Shown in pieces: positions 25,041 to 60,300 of a DNA stretch of 64,000 nt (its first letter is position 1; the number at the start of each line of letters is the position of its first letter). This DNA is from Candidula unifasciata (Eukaryota; Mollusca; Gastropoda; Stylommatophora; Geomitridae): positions 371,420-435,419 of the forward strand of contig CAJHNH020000797.1 in assembly GCA_905116865.2 (NCBI GenBank), in the 5' to 3' direction. Position numbers and translations under genes: made by a program. The notes beneath the pieces were generated by a model. The model was not told where the DNA came from. It worked only from the letters and a program-made list of their open reading frames with translations, and made no database searches.

Positions 25041-26219
25041 TTCGTGTTTCATTGTCAACAACCATTTGATATGAATTGGGTAAAGACTGTTCCATAATAG
25101 ATACAGTGGTCTGGTGTTTAGTTAAGCTTCCATAGATAATGAGCCATCGAGTGTGACGTGGGATATCCACTTCTTTCCGCGCCCAGACAAAATATGGAAA
25201 TCGTCTGTTAGCCCTTTTCGTGAAGCTATGTCTCCCAGTGATATACTCGTTGAGGGTAACGGTTGGGAAGGGGGGAATCTACAACTTGTAGGCATTGAAC
25301 ATATATCATAGTACAGTACTGTGTTGTATGTACACACTTGGTTAGACGGGCCAATTGACTTTTGAAATCGTCATTTTTAACTTTGTGAAAAAGTGCAAGT
25401 AACTTATGACAAAACGAAAGGGATGATTGGTCGGTAGTCAGAGGGTTAGCCAGATTTTGTTGCAAAGTTTGCACATCTACAGTAAAATAAACAGGCATTG
25501 AGCAGCTTATGATGTTCCTGTGAAGAAAGACAGCGAGTAACTGAGGTGTCCCAGGAAGAGTAGACCACTTACCAAGGAACTTCAGGGACCCGGCTTGTCA
25601 AGACCAGTGACAGCCTTAAAAAGTATCTTGAGCCACTCCGTATGTCTCGAAGGAAAAGCTAAATCTATTGACTTAAAGTGCACTAAGGATAGTGGCCAGC
25701 TCCATGAACTTTGGTGAATCAATTAAAAAGTAAGCTGAGCTACTTAAGATATCCCAAAGAAGCTCCTATCGACTTAAAGTTTACCAAGGATGGTGACCAG
25801 CTTACCAAGGAGCTTCGGAGAGCCACGTGAAACGTACATTGGCTTACTTAAGCTGTCCCAAAGAAGAAAGTCGTCGAGTGACTTGAGTTATCCCAAGAAT
25901 AGACGGTAACCAGGAACTTCGGTGACAGATTTGTCAAGACCGGTGACAGACTTAAGAAGTAGCTTGCGTGACTTAAGCTGTCCCAAAAGCAGGACTCATC
26001 GAGCGAGAGACTGTGTCTCAAGAATAGTGGAGGACTTACCAAGGGACTTCGGTGGCCGAGTTGTCAAGACCAGTGACAAACCTGCATTGTATAATGCGTG
26101 GTTTAAGGTGTTCCAAAGGAACAAGACATCGAGCGAAGTCCCCAGTGGAAAAGACATCTAGTGACTTACCAAGAGACATGAGTGAAGTACTAGTTACGTT
26201 TTAGTTTCGATCTCTCAAG

Positions 26220-26440
26220 AGAAAAAGAATCATGAAATGCGAAGGGTATATGATAATGTTTAATAGACAGATAATAGCACACTGACTACTATTTATAAGC
26301 TTTCAATGACGGCAGGACCGGATTGACAGATTTGGGTGCGCCATCCCCTTTTCTTTTTCCAGGGCTGTCTTAACAGTATTACTGACCTCAGGGCAAACTA
26401 ATGGGCGCAGAGCTCCTACGACAACCTCTTACAGACCAGT
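26220..26440 (+). repeat. Dispersed repeat, also at 29735-29935
   Basis: The copies share GAATCATGA(A/G)ATGC, GATAATGT, GGCTTTCA(A/G)TGA, GCAGGACCGGATT and AGGGCAAAC in the same order over about 200 bp. Family unknown. Confidence 0.75.
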
Positions 26441-26568
26441 GACAGACTTAAGAAGTATCCTGTGTGACTTAGTAACCTTTTCTCCCGAAAGGAGAACACA
26501 TCGAGTGAGTTGCTGTGTCCCAAGAAGAGTGGATGACTTACCAAGGAACTTTAGTGGCCGAATGGGTA

Positions 26569-26715
26569 CTAGGATGTGTGTCCTGAGGAATTAAAGATGG
26601 GCGGAGTAATACTGACCACATTACCCACCCAGTAACGATTGGGTGCAAAAACATGGGTGCTCTTCCTGTATGCCCGATGCGCATAAAGGCGAAAAGGGAT
26701 CTTTACTTGTTTTTA
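26569..26715 (+). mobile_element. SINE family 1, 3' part
   Basis: TGACCACATTACCCACCCAG, then ATGCCCGATGCGCATAAAGG and a final TTTACTTG match the body and tail of the 36357-36632 copy. The head is missing. Confidence 0.8.
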
Positions 26716-27189
26716 CGAATTAGTGTGTCGCGGGAGAACAATACATTGAACAATGTCCCCCTTAGAAAAAGCATCTAGTGACTCACAACCAGTAATTTAA
26801 AGTGTCAAAAAAGGAGAAAGACGTTACCGTGTGTCCCAAGAGAGAAAGGCATCAGGTGATTCATGATGTCACAAAGACATAAAATGGTAAATCAGTTGAG
26901 AAGAACACTGAATGTTGTAAGATGTCCTGAATGAGAAAGAGTGAGTTAAAATGTCCCGAGGATAGTGAGGGGCCTTACCAACGAACTTCGGTGAACCACT
27001 TGTGAAGTAGACTGGCCTACTTAGTATGTCCCAAACAAGAAACACATCGAGTAAGTTAAAATGGCCCTAAGATAGTGAGTATCCTTACAAAAGAACTTGA
27101 ATGAACGACTCATGAAGGCCACAGACAAAGGTATGAAGCACATTACGCAAGTTATGGTATCTCTCGGCCTACTAAAACTCCTTATCTAA

Positions 27190-27669
<480 letters not shown>

Positions 27670-27670
<1 letters not shown>

Positions 27671-28027
27671 CAATGAGCTACTGACACTTTTGCTCATCCG
27701 CTAACAACTGACACCACAACCGACCCTGGAGAGACATGATCGCCCACACCCGTCGACAAGGTACATGATGATGATGACAACTAACCACAAACCACCCCAA
27801 GTCACAGGTGACACCCGCCCCTATAATCACATTTAAATATTTCTATATTTATAACTTATTCGATCCCTCTCCGCCAAGCTAATCATTTCCCATGTTTTCC
27901 CCCTTTATTCTACTATATAACCCTCAAACGGCCCCTGCCCTGCTCATCGCCGCATCTGAAACCCTCGGATCCTCTGCGCCGCCTGCTTGCAGGGTTAGGG
28001 TCTCTTCTTTTAATTCACCCAATCTCG
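27670..28027 (+). other. Unassigned; TATA-like element at 27914
   Basis: TATATAA at 27914-27920 is followed by a C-rich stretch. This could be a solo LTR or promoter remnant, but I see no LTR ends or coding region. Confidence 0.25.
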
Positions 28028-28314
28028 GGAAATTCGAAATGTCGTGGGGAGTTCACGTGAAAGTCCAATAGTAAAGGGATGTTAAGGTGTGAAATGTCGT
28101 GGGGAGTTCACGTGAAAGTCCAATAGTAAAGGGATGTTAAGGTGTGAAATGTCGTGGGGAGTTCACGTGAAAGTCCAATAGTAAAGGGATGTTAAGCTGT
28201 GAAATGTCGTGGGGAGTTCACGTGAAAGTCCAATAGTAAAGGGATGTTAAGCTGTGAAATGTCGTGGGGAGTTCACGTGAAAGTCCAATAGTAAAGGGAT
28301 GTTAAGGTGTGAAA
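28028..28314. repeat. 55-bp repeat, 5 copies
   Basis: Unit AAATGTCGTGGGGAGTTCAC, GTGAAAGTCCAATAGTAAAG, GGATGTTAAGGTGTG; copies are almost identical, so the array is young. Confidence 0.97.
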
Positions 28315-28551
28315 TGAACACAGACTAACAACTTACCATAAATGCTAACCCGCCTCCCCCCCCCCCCTTTTCCCCTGCCCTCCATAATAATATTGGACTT
28401 TTCCAGGAACTCCACACAGAATCTCGGAGTTCCCGAGATGGAAGTAAATTTTTAAAAAAATACCCGTAGGTCATATCGTTATAGATTCATAAACTAATTG
28501 GTACACTGCTGGTAATACATTCTTAGGACATTTACTGGCTGCTACACATTT

Positions 28552-28700
28552 TAGGTCGGCGTCTGTGGCTTAGGAGTTGCGAAGGCGCTTTGTAATGCCT
28601 GGGTGTCGGGTTTGATTCCTGCTGCGGACGATTTGCCTTGCATTGGTTTCAACGATGGTACCAAGAGCTGACCCTTCTGTGCAATGGCAAACTTCTTCTT
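28552..28700 (+). mobile_element. SINE family 2, 5' part
   Basis: GCGTCTGTGGCTTAGGAGTT, GGGTTTGATTCCTGCTGCGG (box B-like) and TTGCCTTGCATTGGTTTCAA match the copy at 36058-36302. A further piece of the same family is at 29186-29290 (GGTTCTGCGACGTCCTGTAA). Confidence 0.75.
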
Positions 28701-28719
28701 ATTATTATTATTATTTGTC

Positions 28720-29120
28720 TTCTTCTTCTTCTTCTCTTCCACCTTGTACCTCAGCGAAGTGTCGGAGGGAGATGTAAAATTCGTTGGTGAGCTCTGTCAA
28801 GAGCGCTATTGAGACTGATGTACATTTCTGTAAGGCTGTTCTTAATGTCATAACTCCATATTTTCCGAGGTCTTCCACTCGCTCTATACCAGTTGTAACG
28901 TTTTAATGTGGCTCGCTGTGGAAGATAGTACCAGGGCATTCTTGTTAGGTGTCCAAACCACTTCATTTGTTGTTCTTTGATGACCTGTATCTAGGTTTTA
29001 TTCCTAGCATTCGTCTGATTTCGTGATTTCGTATTCTGCCTTTCCTAGAATCTGTTGCAGCTCTTCTAATGCATTTCATCTCTGTTGTCACAATTGTACG
29101 CCCATTTGAGGATGTGATTG
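28720..29120 (-). pseudogene. Non-LTR retrotransposon C-terminal tail
   Basis: The minus strand reads MKWFGHLTRMPWYYLP and ASGRPRKIWSYDIKNSL, the same tail type as at 15252-15700. The final 200 bp also occur at 43361-43556 in the same orientation (CTTCCACCTTGTACCTCA...). Confidence 0.72.
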
Positions 29121-29385
29121 TTCATTTTTAGCGGTGATAGCATAGTGTTGGCCCAAAAAAAATAGTTCTGATAAGATTCACTTTAGTAGTCAGGGGTGGC
29201 AAACTACTGAACGCAAGAATTGCCAAGAAAAACCACAGCAGTCAATAAATACTGGAGCTGGTTCTGCGACGTCCTGTAAAGTATACGCAACCAACTTGAA
29301 CACATCTGAGGCTGGGTTGACCTGTTGACCTGGGAGCCGGCGTCATATATTGACATTCTTTTTTAAACCGGTTGATGCAGATTGG

Positions 29386-29612
29386 CAGAAGTCAGAGTAT
29401 AGCGGCTAGACGTTCACCTGTGGATCCGACGGTCGTTGGTTCAAATCTGAATGGAGCCGGACTTTTGCTCTTCAGGATTGGTCTTGGCTCCTAGGTCGAC
29501 CCAGCTTTGAATGGGCACCAGTCCTTGGAAGTAAATGGTATTATGTTGACCAAATCCGCCACTGTATGGTCTATCAGATAAAGGTCTAGCCTTGTTGCTC
29601 AAGACGCCTCAG
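29386..29612 (+). mobile_element. SINE family 1, diverged copy
   Basis: AGCGGCTAGACGTTCACCTG, GTTGGTTCAAATC (box B), GGAGCCGGACTTTT, GGCTCCTAGGTCGACCCAGC and AAAGGTCTAGCC follow the order of the intact copy at 36357. Confidence 0.85.
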
Positions 29613-29734
29613 AGCCGGGAGAATGATCACTTACATTGCTCTTTTAATGCAGATTCTAACCCATGATCTTTAAGCCGATTCGTGAGCGTCTGACTGAGGA
29701 AATACTTAACTACACAATAGTTTGGATTTCTGAA

Positions 29735-29935
29735 GGGAAAGGGAATCATGAGATGCAGAGAGTACGTGATAATGTCCAGCAGAAAGATAACTGAACATGG
29801 ACAACTGTTTACAGGCTTTCAGTGAAGTGCAGGACCGGATTATTAGATTCCCCCCCCCCCACCACCCCCCTTTCCCCATTTTCGCTAGGGCAAACCAGTA
29901 TGCTGGGGCCTCTGAGACAACCACTCACAGTAATG
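29735..29935 (+). repeat. Dispersed repeat, second copy of 26220-26440
   Basis: Same blocks in the same order, with a C-rich insertion at about 29851-29870. Confidence 0.75.
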
Positions 29936-30783
29936 AAAAATGTGTATGGTCACCTGACGTTCACAGATTACAGTGGAGCACCTATGTTCGTAGGACCCCT
30001 AGCAAGTGCCCAGATGGCTCATCTGTTAAGACGGTAATGGTGCACTCACATACCTAATTCAAAACATAAACAACGATAGACCATACAATTTAATTTGATT
30101 TATCGAAATAAAACCAAACTTATAGTACGATGTAACATTTTATCTATATTTGCATGCTTACTCATTACTTATATCTGAGTGTTTGATCAGTTCCTCAAAC
30201 CGAATGAGCAACATATCTTCTTCTATACTCACCAGAGATAAGACATCCAGCAAGTGTTGTTGCTACACGGGTTTGTCCCCTAACAGAAGACCCTGCTCTG
30301 GTTGTCAGAAACATACTAATACAGAACACTGCTGACTGCAATGCACGAAATATGAACTCAGAATGCTCCTCTTGACCAATAGATGATTGCGTGCATTCAG
30401 CCGTAGCGAATCAACTCTACTGGAAACTGAAGACAGTAGAGGACTACCGGCAAGGATCCAAGGCTACACCCAAGACCAAAGCTTTGCATGTGAGGTGGTC
30501 ATATATGGTAACACAGGGGAACATTGTCGTCACATATCACTTGAAATATACAACATGATCATCAGTTGTTGTTAAGCACACTTACAATACATGAAACTTA
30601 ACCATCTATACTCCTACAATATCTTACAATTAATACACAATCAATGCAATGTCAAATACCAAACAGGAATTCCAGGCAATAATATTAAACATTGAAATTA
30701 AGTTTAAAAAAAAAATCGTATCCAAATTATAGCATAAACTGCGTGAACAGGATATCATTGTGGTAATTACTACTACTAGTGTG
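29936..30783. other. No recognisable gene
   Basis: Intergenic; only short frames, none with visible family motifs. Confidence 0.5.
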
Positions 30784-30940
30784 TGGCAGGGGCCGACCGA
30801 CATTAAGATGGGCACAGGATATAAGTAACTCCTTGAGTATGAAAGTACATGAGGTGGGAGAACTGGCGAAACCAGGTTTCTTTTAGGCAGACAGTGATGA
30901 GAGCGACGTTCTGCAAAGGACCAGCTACATGATGATGATG
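30784..30940 (-). mobile_element. Dispersed retroelement fragment, second copy of 24590-24720
   Basis: Shares GGATATAAGTAACTCC, GTATGAAAGTACATGAGG and GCGACGTTCTGCAAAGGA with the first copy. 30941-31590 has no recognised feature. Confidence 0.6.
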
Positions 30941-31594
30941 AGTGTGTGGCGTAACATTTTCCAAACTAAGCAACTGTAGAAATAACTCGACCCGTGCTTC
31001 CCCACCGTACTTCAACTCCTAAATTCTGTGTACTTGTTCTTTCGCTCGCTAAATCGATTAGGCAATGTTGGATGTTGTATGAATGCCAGTAGATTTCATT
31101 ACAATATATTGTTGGTTCTTACTGTTTCACTTCTAGCACTAAACGATTTTATCATCACTCAGTTTTCTGTCACACAAGGCCTATTTGGATGACAGGCTAA
31201 TCCCGACCACAGTTGGTTCAAGGATGCCGTGTTTGGTTTGGCCATTTAAAAAAATCAGTCTCAATATTTCATTGTTGGACTGTCTACTTCGGCAATATTA
31301 AAATATCTGACTTTTTGAGAAGCCTTGCTACAGATAATAACCTTTTCCCGCCACTCTCCCCACCGCCTACACCGCAGAAAGGGTGAATACAGGCAGCAAG
31401 AGCAGTTTTATTACTGGAGGCAAAAGTTGAAAGCAGTCGAGCGATACAGGTGGGAGGAAAAACAATTAGAGATGAGCGACATGTGCATATAGGGTGAAAG
31501 CGTTTTGGAGATCGACTACATCTAACCTTTGTTTTGTTCTGCACTGCTGCAGGTGTCGAGGGAGATAGAAGCTTCTGCATTATGCTCTTCTGGC

Positions 31595-32665
31595 CGTCCC
31601 GACCATATAGACACATCGTGCTGTTGTGTTTTCTCTGATGTTATCTGTTCATCCTATTCGTGGTATACCTAGTGCTCTTTATTAATCCTTTTCTAAGTGG
31701 GTAAACCACTTGTTTTTTTCAGTCTTTGTAGGTAATTTAGAATTGGTTCTGTGCTGACTTAAACTATTGGACGTAAATTTGCCTAGAGAAACCATACAAC
31801 AGCCAGGGGCTGTTGGACTGCAACGTCCTGTCAAGGATACGCAACAACCTCTGTGCTGACTTGTTCTCTCATGACCTCATTCCTGATTGTAACTCCCCTG
31901 GTCACTCCTTCAGCCTTTCTCGGATACTTATTTCCATGGTTACTGATTTTCTAATCTGATTTGTTCTGAGTGACCATGTTTAGCACTGGTAGCACAGGGT
32001 GGGGAATGAATATGCTTTGTTTGAGATGTTTCTTTGCGCTGATTGGGATTGCCTTGTGTTGTTAAAAAAAAAAAAATACTTGGTTTGCTTTAGTGCATCA
32101 GATGTTAATTTCTTGATCTATAATTTACCTTTTTAGGTGAATGTTGTTCCCAGATATTTAAACACAGATGCTTGTTTTATGCCTTTGCACTCTACTGATA
32201 TATTTAGGTTGTGCTTATTTCTTTCTATTAACACTACTTTTGTGTTGATTCTCATGTTTTTTGTTTTACATTCTTCATTCATGACTGTTGCAATTTAATG
32301 GATGTACCTGCTATCAAGGCTTGATTATGCCCAAAGAGTTATTCGTTGCTGTTTTTGATTTGTTCGTTATCAGATTTGGCATCTTTGCATATGTTATTTA
32401 TGTGCCTAGCTGCGGTGATAAGACACACCCCTGTTTTACTCTCCATGTTACTCTATGTGAATAATTGAGATGTCCCATAATTTATTGTAACTAAGCTTTA
32501 ACAATCCCTATATAAACATTTTCACACTCTGATGAGATGTTCGCTCACTCAGTATCAAGCCATCACTTCATATAATACTTTACTATCATCAAGGTCAAAA
32601 AGCTTCCTCCTGGTCTACGAATGTCACATACAGGTTCTTATCAATTCGAGATTCGTTACTAATGT
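31595..32665 (-). pseudogene. RTE/Jockey-type reverse transcriptase, heavily decayed
   Basis: Read on the minus strand, 32660-32530 gives NLYVTFVDQEEAF (RT motif A), and about 32130-32230 gives NISVECKGIKQASVFKYLG, the thumb motif found in RTE and related non-LTR RTs. Many stops and frameshifts intervene. A SINE family 2 piece interrupts it at 31768-31855. Its C-terminal third also occurs at 5655-6040. Confidence 0.6.
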
Positions 32666-33590
32666 TTTAGTGTGGAGACTGCAGCTGTGTACTTCTATTT
32701 CTCCATAACCCAACATATTCCTGCTTGCTTGCCAAACTATCATCATTATCATATTTCACTTCTGCCGCTATGCGGCGTTTGGAGGGGGTTTGGGGGGGGG
32801 GGGGGCAATGGCTTTTGTCATTCTGTGTGGATGCTGAAACTCTTTAATGTCATCAATTCACTTTTCTCAAAGGGCGACTTTTTGCCGTCATTTTAGATCT
32901 TTTCATGTGTCGCTGGTTGTTCTGGCTGCATTCTTACTAGATGGTCAAAGCCACGGCCAGCTCCAGATTTATAAGGCCGTACAGCTCGAACGGGAATTCC
33001 CGTTCTTGTGCAAGAATTGAGTCCCTCTGTGTCCACAGTTTTTATTGAGGAGATGTATACGCAAATTAAACTACAGTTTCATTAATTTTCAACATATTTT
33101 TTAAAACTATACGTCATTTTTAAGGTAAATAAGTGTGCTGAATAAATATAACAATAAAGACTCTTACAGACAAACAAAAATGCTTTTGCTACAGTCAACA
33201 TGAACATAAACATCAATAACGTTTAGATATAAACTAAAAGTTGTTCCAGCAAAAGTAAAGAAATATTAGTGTTAACTCTTTGATTAAGAGGGTATTGTTG
33301 CATCAGAGGAGCTGGGGGGAGGGGGGGGGGGTTGGGAGGGGAGGGGAGGGGCGACATTTGTACTTTATCAAATTTAGCGCATAAAAATATTGCTATAAAA
33401 ACATACTAATATCATACATAACATAAATATAAATGATTGATGGTTATTATTATTAGTAGTAGACTACTACAACATATAATTATACTGTCATTTAATAATT
33501 AGTAAACAAGCACAATCAGTATGAAATTGATATGTGCAATACTTTTTTCACCCATAGTAGTTTTCTTAACAGTACTTATAGCACTACTAA
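32666..33590. other. No recognisable gene; two G-rich runs
   Basis: G tracts at 32787-32806 and 33316-33350. The remainder is AT-rich with no coding signal. Confidence 0.5.
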
Positions 33591-33619
33591 ATATGTATCC
33601 TCAAGGTACAAACAGCACA

Positions 33620-34235
33620 AACAAATTTGTCCAGTTTCATCTTGTTGGATGAAATCAATTCCTTATCATTGCAAATTTTTTGGTAACAAATATGCATAGG
33701 AAGTGGATGAACAACCAGAAGTTTCCGCAAGAGTTTACAGCCAGTGTTCGCGAAGCAAAGCAAAAGCCAATTTACAAAAATTAACACAGACCGTACAACT
33801 GCAAATATGCAAAAGAAGTCGATGAGCATCCAAAAGTTTCCGCAAGAGTTTACAGCCAGTGTTCGTGAAGCAAAGCAAAAGCCAGTTTACAAAATTTAAC
33901 ACAGGCTGTACAACTGCAAATATGCAAAAGTAGTCGATGAGCAACATGAAGTTTTCGCAAGAGTTTACAACCAGTGTTCCCAAAGCAAAGCAAAAGCCAG
34001 TTTACATAATTTAACACAGGCTGTACAACTGCAAATATGCAAAAGAAGTCGATGAGCAACCAGAAGTTTCTGCAAGAGTTTACAGCCAGTGTTCGGGAAG
34101 CAAAGCAAAAGCCAGTTTACAAAAATTAACTCAGACCGTAGAACTGCAAATATGCAAAAGAAGTGGATGAACTACCAGAAGTTTCCGCAAGAGTTCACAG
34201 CCAGTATTCGCGAAGCATAAGTCAAATGGTTAAGG
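33620..34235. repeat. About 115-bp tandem repeat, about 5 copies
   Basis: Blocks GAAGCAAAGCAAAAGCCAGT, GCTGTACAACTGCAAATATG, GAAGTCGATGAGCAACCAGA and GTTTACAGCCAGTGTTCG recur. The edges are more diverged than the centre. 34236-34890 beyond it has no recognised feature. Confidence 0.92.
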
Positions 34236-34889
34236 AATAATATTATTAGTGTACTGCTACAACATATAATTATACTGTTAGTCAACAATTAGTAAAGAGG
34301 CAAAGAGTGACTTGCTGTGAAAGGTTAGTTAGTAAATTTAATATTTTTTTCATTAACTTACCTAGAGCTCCGAAATATCTTGACACAATTTATCCACAGT
34401 GTGGTTGCACCATTTATGCACAGTCAATATAAAAGACATTAGTTTTCTTCAAACACAAGATAGTTTGCACCTGACAACTGTCGATATTCTCCAGATATGG
34501 CTTCTAAATTACCTGTTTGTATTATCCCTAAAAGTAAGATTTCTACATTTAAAGTAGAAAAGTAATAAACAGCCAGTTCTCAAAAATCCGAACACTGACT
34601 AGAAACAGTGACACTGATACACACATCACAACACGACTGTCTTCCGTAAATTAAAATTAAAATTGCTGTATATCCACTTCACAATATCCATTTGTAGATT
34701 TCAAATACGAATACGTTTGGAACACAGGACTTTGTTAGCATATTAATATGTCACACAATGCAACATGGAAACGCTCCCAGTAACCTATTTTCGAGGGGGA
34801 CTCCTCCAAAATGTGCCGTGACTCAGTTGGCAGGACCAACATAAAGCCGGACGTGGTCAAGGCATATGATTTTCTATTTCTCCAAGAAT

Positions 34890-35315
34890 TGGATGCACGG
34901 TGTTGTTCCTACAATCTGCTTGATAATATCATTTCTAGCTTTGTCTCATTTGGTTTTGTAAGTGGCTTTCTTTTTTGTTTTAAGGCATCTCATTTTGCAG
35001 GGGTTAATCTTACGTAGGTTAGTCTGTGATAATGTAGCACAGTGGTTGTATGAATATGCTGTTTATAATCTGTTTCATGGCACACATACTTATATTTGGA
35101 TGTCTAAATAACGGTGTCAATTGGTACATATAAGTCTAATGACTAGTTGGCATCTTGTTTCTATTTCCCGATCTTTTCTCCCGTCCTCTGAGAACATATT
35201 TCCTAGATATTTTAATTCTTTAACTTGCTTCAGATAAGTACCATTGAAGCTGATGTGTAGCGGATTAGAAATTCTACTGGTCTGCATGACTTCAGTTTTA
35301 GTAGTATTTGTTTAC
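34890..35315 (-). pseudogene. RTE-type reverse transcriptase fragment (thumb)
   Basis: The minus strand reads TNTTKTEVMQTSRISNPLHI, then YLKQVKELKYLGNMFSEDGR and KDREIETRCQL, the thumb region with its KYLG motif. The frame is good over this span, then decays toward 34890. A T/GTT run at 35321-35357 lies upstream. Confidence 0.72.
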
Positions 35316-35932
35316 ATGTTGTTGTTGTTGTTGTTGTTTTTTTTTTTTTTTTTTTTTGCGAAAATAATATGATAATCATTTTTTGTTTACACCGGACAAA
35401 TTATCGAAAAGTCTGAACTTGTTGGGAAACGACACAAACTAACATTGACTAGGATGCAGTGTTGTGTAGACGCCCACCTTGTTGTGGTCACATGAACAGA
35501 AAAGTTCCATTTTGAAACTAAACTAAAGCTGTATTTAATAAAAGCACTGTTGAGTTCCACGAATTCATACCAACTTTTCGGAATTCTTTTGCCTGATATA
35601 GTTTACTACTTTATAGTTATTATATTCTGTGAGACCAGATTTTAGGAGAATTTATTTCCATTCATTGCACTCAGTAGTAGTAAACTTTAAATTGTAACTC
35701 AAATAAATGCTTTAAATTAAATGCATATAATATATGCTGTGGCAGTAATTGTTTAAAGTCTGTGTTGTGCTATATTTGGCCACCTGAAACATTCTGTTAT
35801 ATCTGTTTGTGCCTATAAACTCTGTAAGGGTACGATGCCTTGCTGTCAAGTTGTCTGACGGACACAGGGTACACTGCCACACACTGACCGCAGAGTCTAA
35901 GATTCTGTACACCTGTAAGAGTCAAGACAGAC

Positions 35933-57987
<22,055 letters not shown>

Positions 57988-58779
57988 AGACTCACAAGCG
58001 AAGATGAATGATGACTCGGACTCAGACAGTGAGGCAAGTTTTAGTGACTAGAGACTCACAAGCGAAGATGAATGATGACTCTGATTCAGACTGTGAGGCA
58101 AGTTTTAGTGACTAGAGACTCACAAGCGAAGATGAATGATGACTCTGACTCAGACAGTGAGGCAAGTTTTAGTGACTAGAGACTCACAAGCGAAGATGAA
58201 TGATGACTCTGACTCAGACTGTGAGGCAAGTTTTAGTGACTAGAGACTCACAAGCGAAGATGAATGATGACTCTGACTCAGACAGTGAGGCAAGTTTTAG
58301 TGACTAGAGACTCACAAGCGAAGATGAATGATGACTCTGACTCAGACTGTGAGGCAAGTTTTAGTGACTAGAGACTCACAAGCGAAGATGAATGATGACT
58401 CGGACTCAGACAGTGAGGCACGTTTTAGTGACTAGAGACTCACAAGCGAAGATAAATGATGACTCTGACTCAGACAGTGAGGAAAGTTTTAGTGACTAGA
58501 GACTCACAAGCGAAGATGAATGATGACTCTGACTAAGACAGTGAGGCAAGTTTTAGTGACTAGAGACTCACAAGTGAAGATGAATGATGACTCGGACAGT
58601 GAGGCAAGTTTTAGTGACTAGAGACTCACAAGCGAAGAAGAATGATGACTCGGACAGTGAGGCAAGTTTTAGTGACTAGAGACTCACAAGCGAAGATGTC
58701 AGCAGCAACACTCATGTAACAGCTCTACACATATATAGCAAAGATACCATTTGTGTTACTTGGTGACACTGTTTTAAGT

Positions 58780-59065
58780 CAGCTGTCCCTGTTTCTCATT
58801 GTTTAATTAAACAGTACATGTTGTTAATTAAACAAGCTGTCCTTGTTTCTCATTGTTTAAACAGTACATTTTTTTAATTAAACAAGCTGTCCTTGTTTCT
58901 CATAGTTTAAACAGTACATTTTGTTTATTGAACAAGCTGTCCTTGTTTATCTTTGTTTAAACAGTGCATGTTGTTAATTAAACAAGCTGTCCTTGTTTCT
59001 CATTGTTTAAACACTACATTTTGTTTATTGTACAAGCTGTCCTTGTTTCTCAATGTAGAGCTTTG
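58780..59065. repeat. About 52-bp repeat, about 6 copies
   Basis: Unit AACAAGCTGTCCTTGTTTCT, CATTGTTTAAACAGTACATT, TTGTTAATTA; moderately diverged. It lies downstream of WASHC3. Confidence 0.93.
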
Positions 59066-59149
59066 GGAGAGAACTAAACAGGCTCCAGTGGACCAAAAGG
59101 TGAGGAAAAGATGCTGGCATTGGATAGGACACACAGGAGAACAGCATAA

Positions 59150-59530
59150 CTAGAATGTCTTTGCATTGGAACCCACAGCCACATAGAAATAAAGGAAGGC
59201 CCAAAAAAAAAAAAAACGTGGAGAAGAGAGCTGGAGAATGAAGTTAGAAAGATGGGGAGGACATGGGGAGAGCTCCATGAAATGGCGAAGGATAGAATGA
59301 CTTGGGTCAGTGGCTATGGCAGGACTGACTCTCTGATCTAGAAAGAACCACAAAGCCTTTCGGCCATCCGCATGTGCAATAGAGGTGTAGAGGGAGGTCA
59401 CATCTAAGGTGAAGATGTGGTACCTGGAAGAAGAGGTGAACTGGATAGACTGAAAGATAGAGATGGCATGGTTGGTATCTTTGATGTAAGACGGGAGATC
59501 AACGACCAGAGTCTGCAAAATACTGCCGAG
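59150..59530 (-). pseudogene. Penelope-like element reverse transcriptase fragment
   Basis: The minus strand reads VVDLPSYIKDTNHAISIFQS and SRYHIFTLDVTSLYTSIAHA, then KALWFFLDQRVSPAIATD. The TLDVTSLYTSI block is the motif A region typical of Penelope-like RTs. After ATD the frame is broken, and motif C and the GIY-YIG endonuclease are absent. Confidence 0.78.
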
Positions 59531-59734
59531 GAACCAAGATACTGCTAATATTAGGTATTATCTATCTATCTAATATTTGTTATTAACTATCACCCTCACC
59601 TAAGACAATCAGTACTCCCACACATCTGGCTGTGTTAAATTAATCAACTACTGTCCGTCTTTTTTAGGATGAAATTTTTCGTTATATGAAGCCCTACTCT
59701 GGCTTTTTCCAGGGGCCGCAATATAGCCTGACCA

Positions 59735-59862
59735 TAAATATGGCTTAAAGGCTAAACGCGGTTTCTGGGACCTCTCCATGGTGATCCTCAGCCACATGGT
59801 GGCACTTTGTGTCATCGGGTGTTTATCGCTTGTGTGATGTCATGGTGTCAATCAGTTAAATT
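59735..59862 (+). repeat. Dispersed repeat, second copy of 18600-18705
   Basis: GGTTTCTGGGACCTCTCCAT, GGTGGCACTTTGTGTCATCG and GTTTATCGCTTGTGTGATGT match in order. Confidence 0.78.
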
Positions 59863-59879
59863 AACTGTCCCCTTCAGTT

Positions 59880-60300
59880 GTCGGTTTTTACGTTTTCTTC
59901 TTTGTCTTCGCTTCGACATAGGTGCTCCACGATTTATTACTATGTAACCACATATTATAAATTTCGTTGTTGCTTCTCTCTCCAATCACCGCTAATTGCA
60001 TCCTTGATGGGTCCAAAGGTTCGTCGTAAGACTCAGTTTTTGCAAACCTGTAATAAGTCTTCATATGTTTTAGTTATGCTCCAAGTTTCAGAGCCATATA
60101 ACACGACTGATCTCATCAACGGTTTAAAGAATTTGATCTTGATGTTGCGAGACAGACACTTTGACTTTAGCAGATGTTAAAGGGCAAAGTGTACTTTATT
60201 TCTAGATCGTATTTCCTCTCTCATAATGTTCAGCAGTTGAAGTTTACACCCAAGTACTTATATGTTTCCGTCCGTTTGATTTTTATATTATCAACTTGCA
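59880..60300 (-). pseudogene. RTE-type RT fragment, inverted half
   Basis: The minus strand from 60295 reads VDNIKIKRTETYKYLGV, then LKSKCLSRNIKIKFFKPLMR, SVVLYGSETWSITKTYEDLL and, near 59970, RSNNEIYN. The KYLG and YGSETW blocks identify the thumb-to-C-terminal part of an RTE-like RT. Confidence 0.75.

Larger units (their letters stand above)
25505..27135. repeat. Degenerate about 110-bp tandem repeat field
   Basis: Recurring blocks are CTTACCAAGGAACTTCGGTG, GTCAAGACCAGTGACAGAC, GTGACTTAAGCTGTCCCAAA and CATCGAGTGA. Copies are old and diverged, and are interrupted by a dispersed repeat at 26220-26440 and a SINE fragment at 26569-26715. Confidence 0.8.
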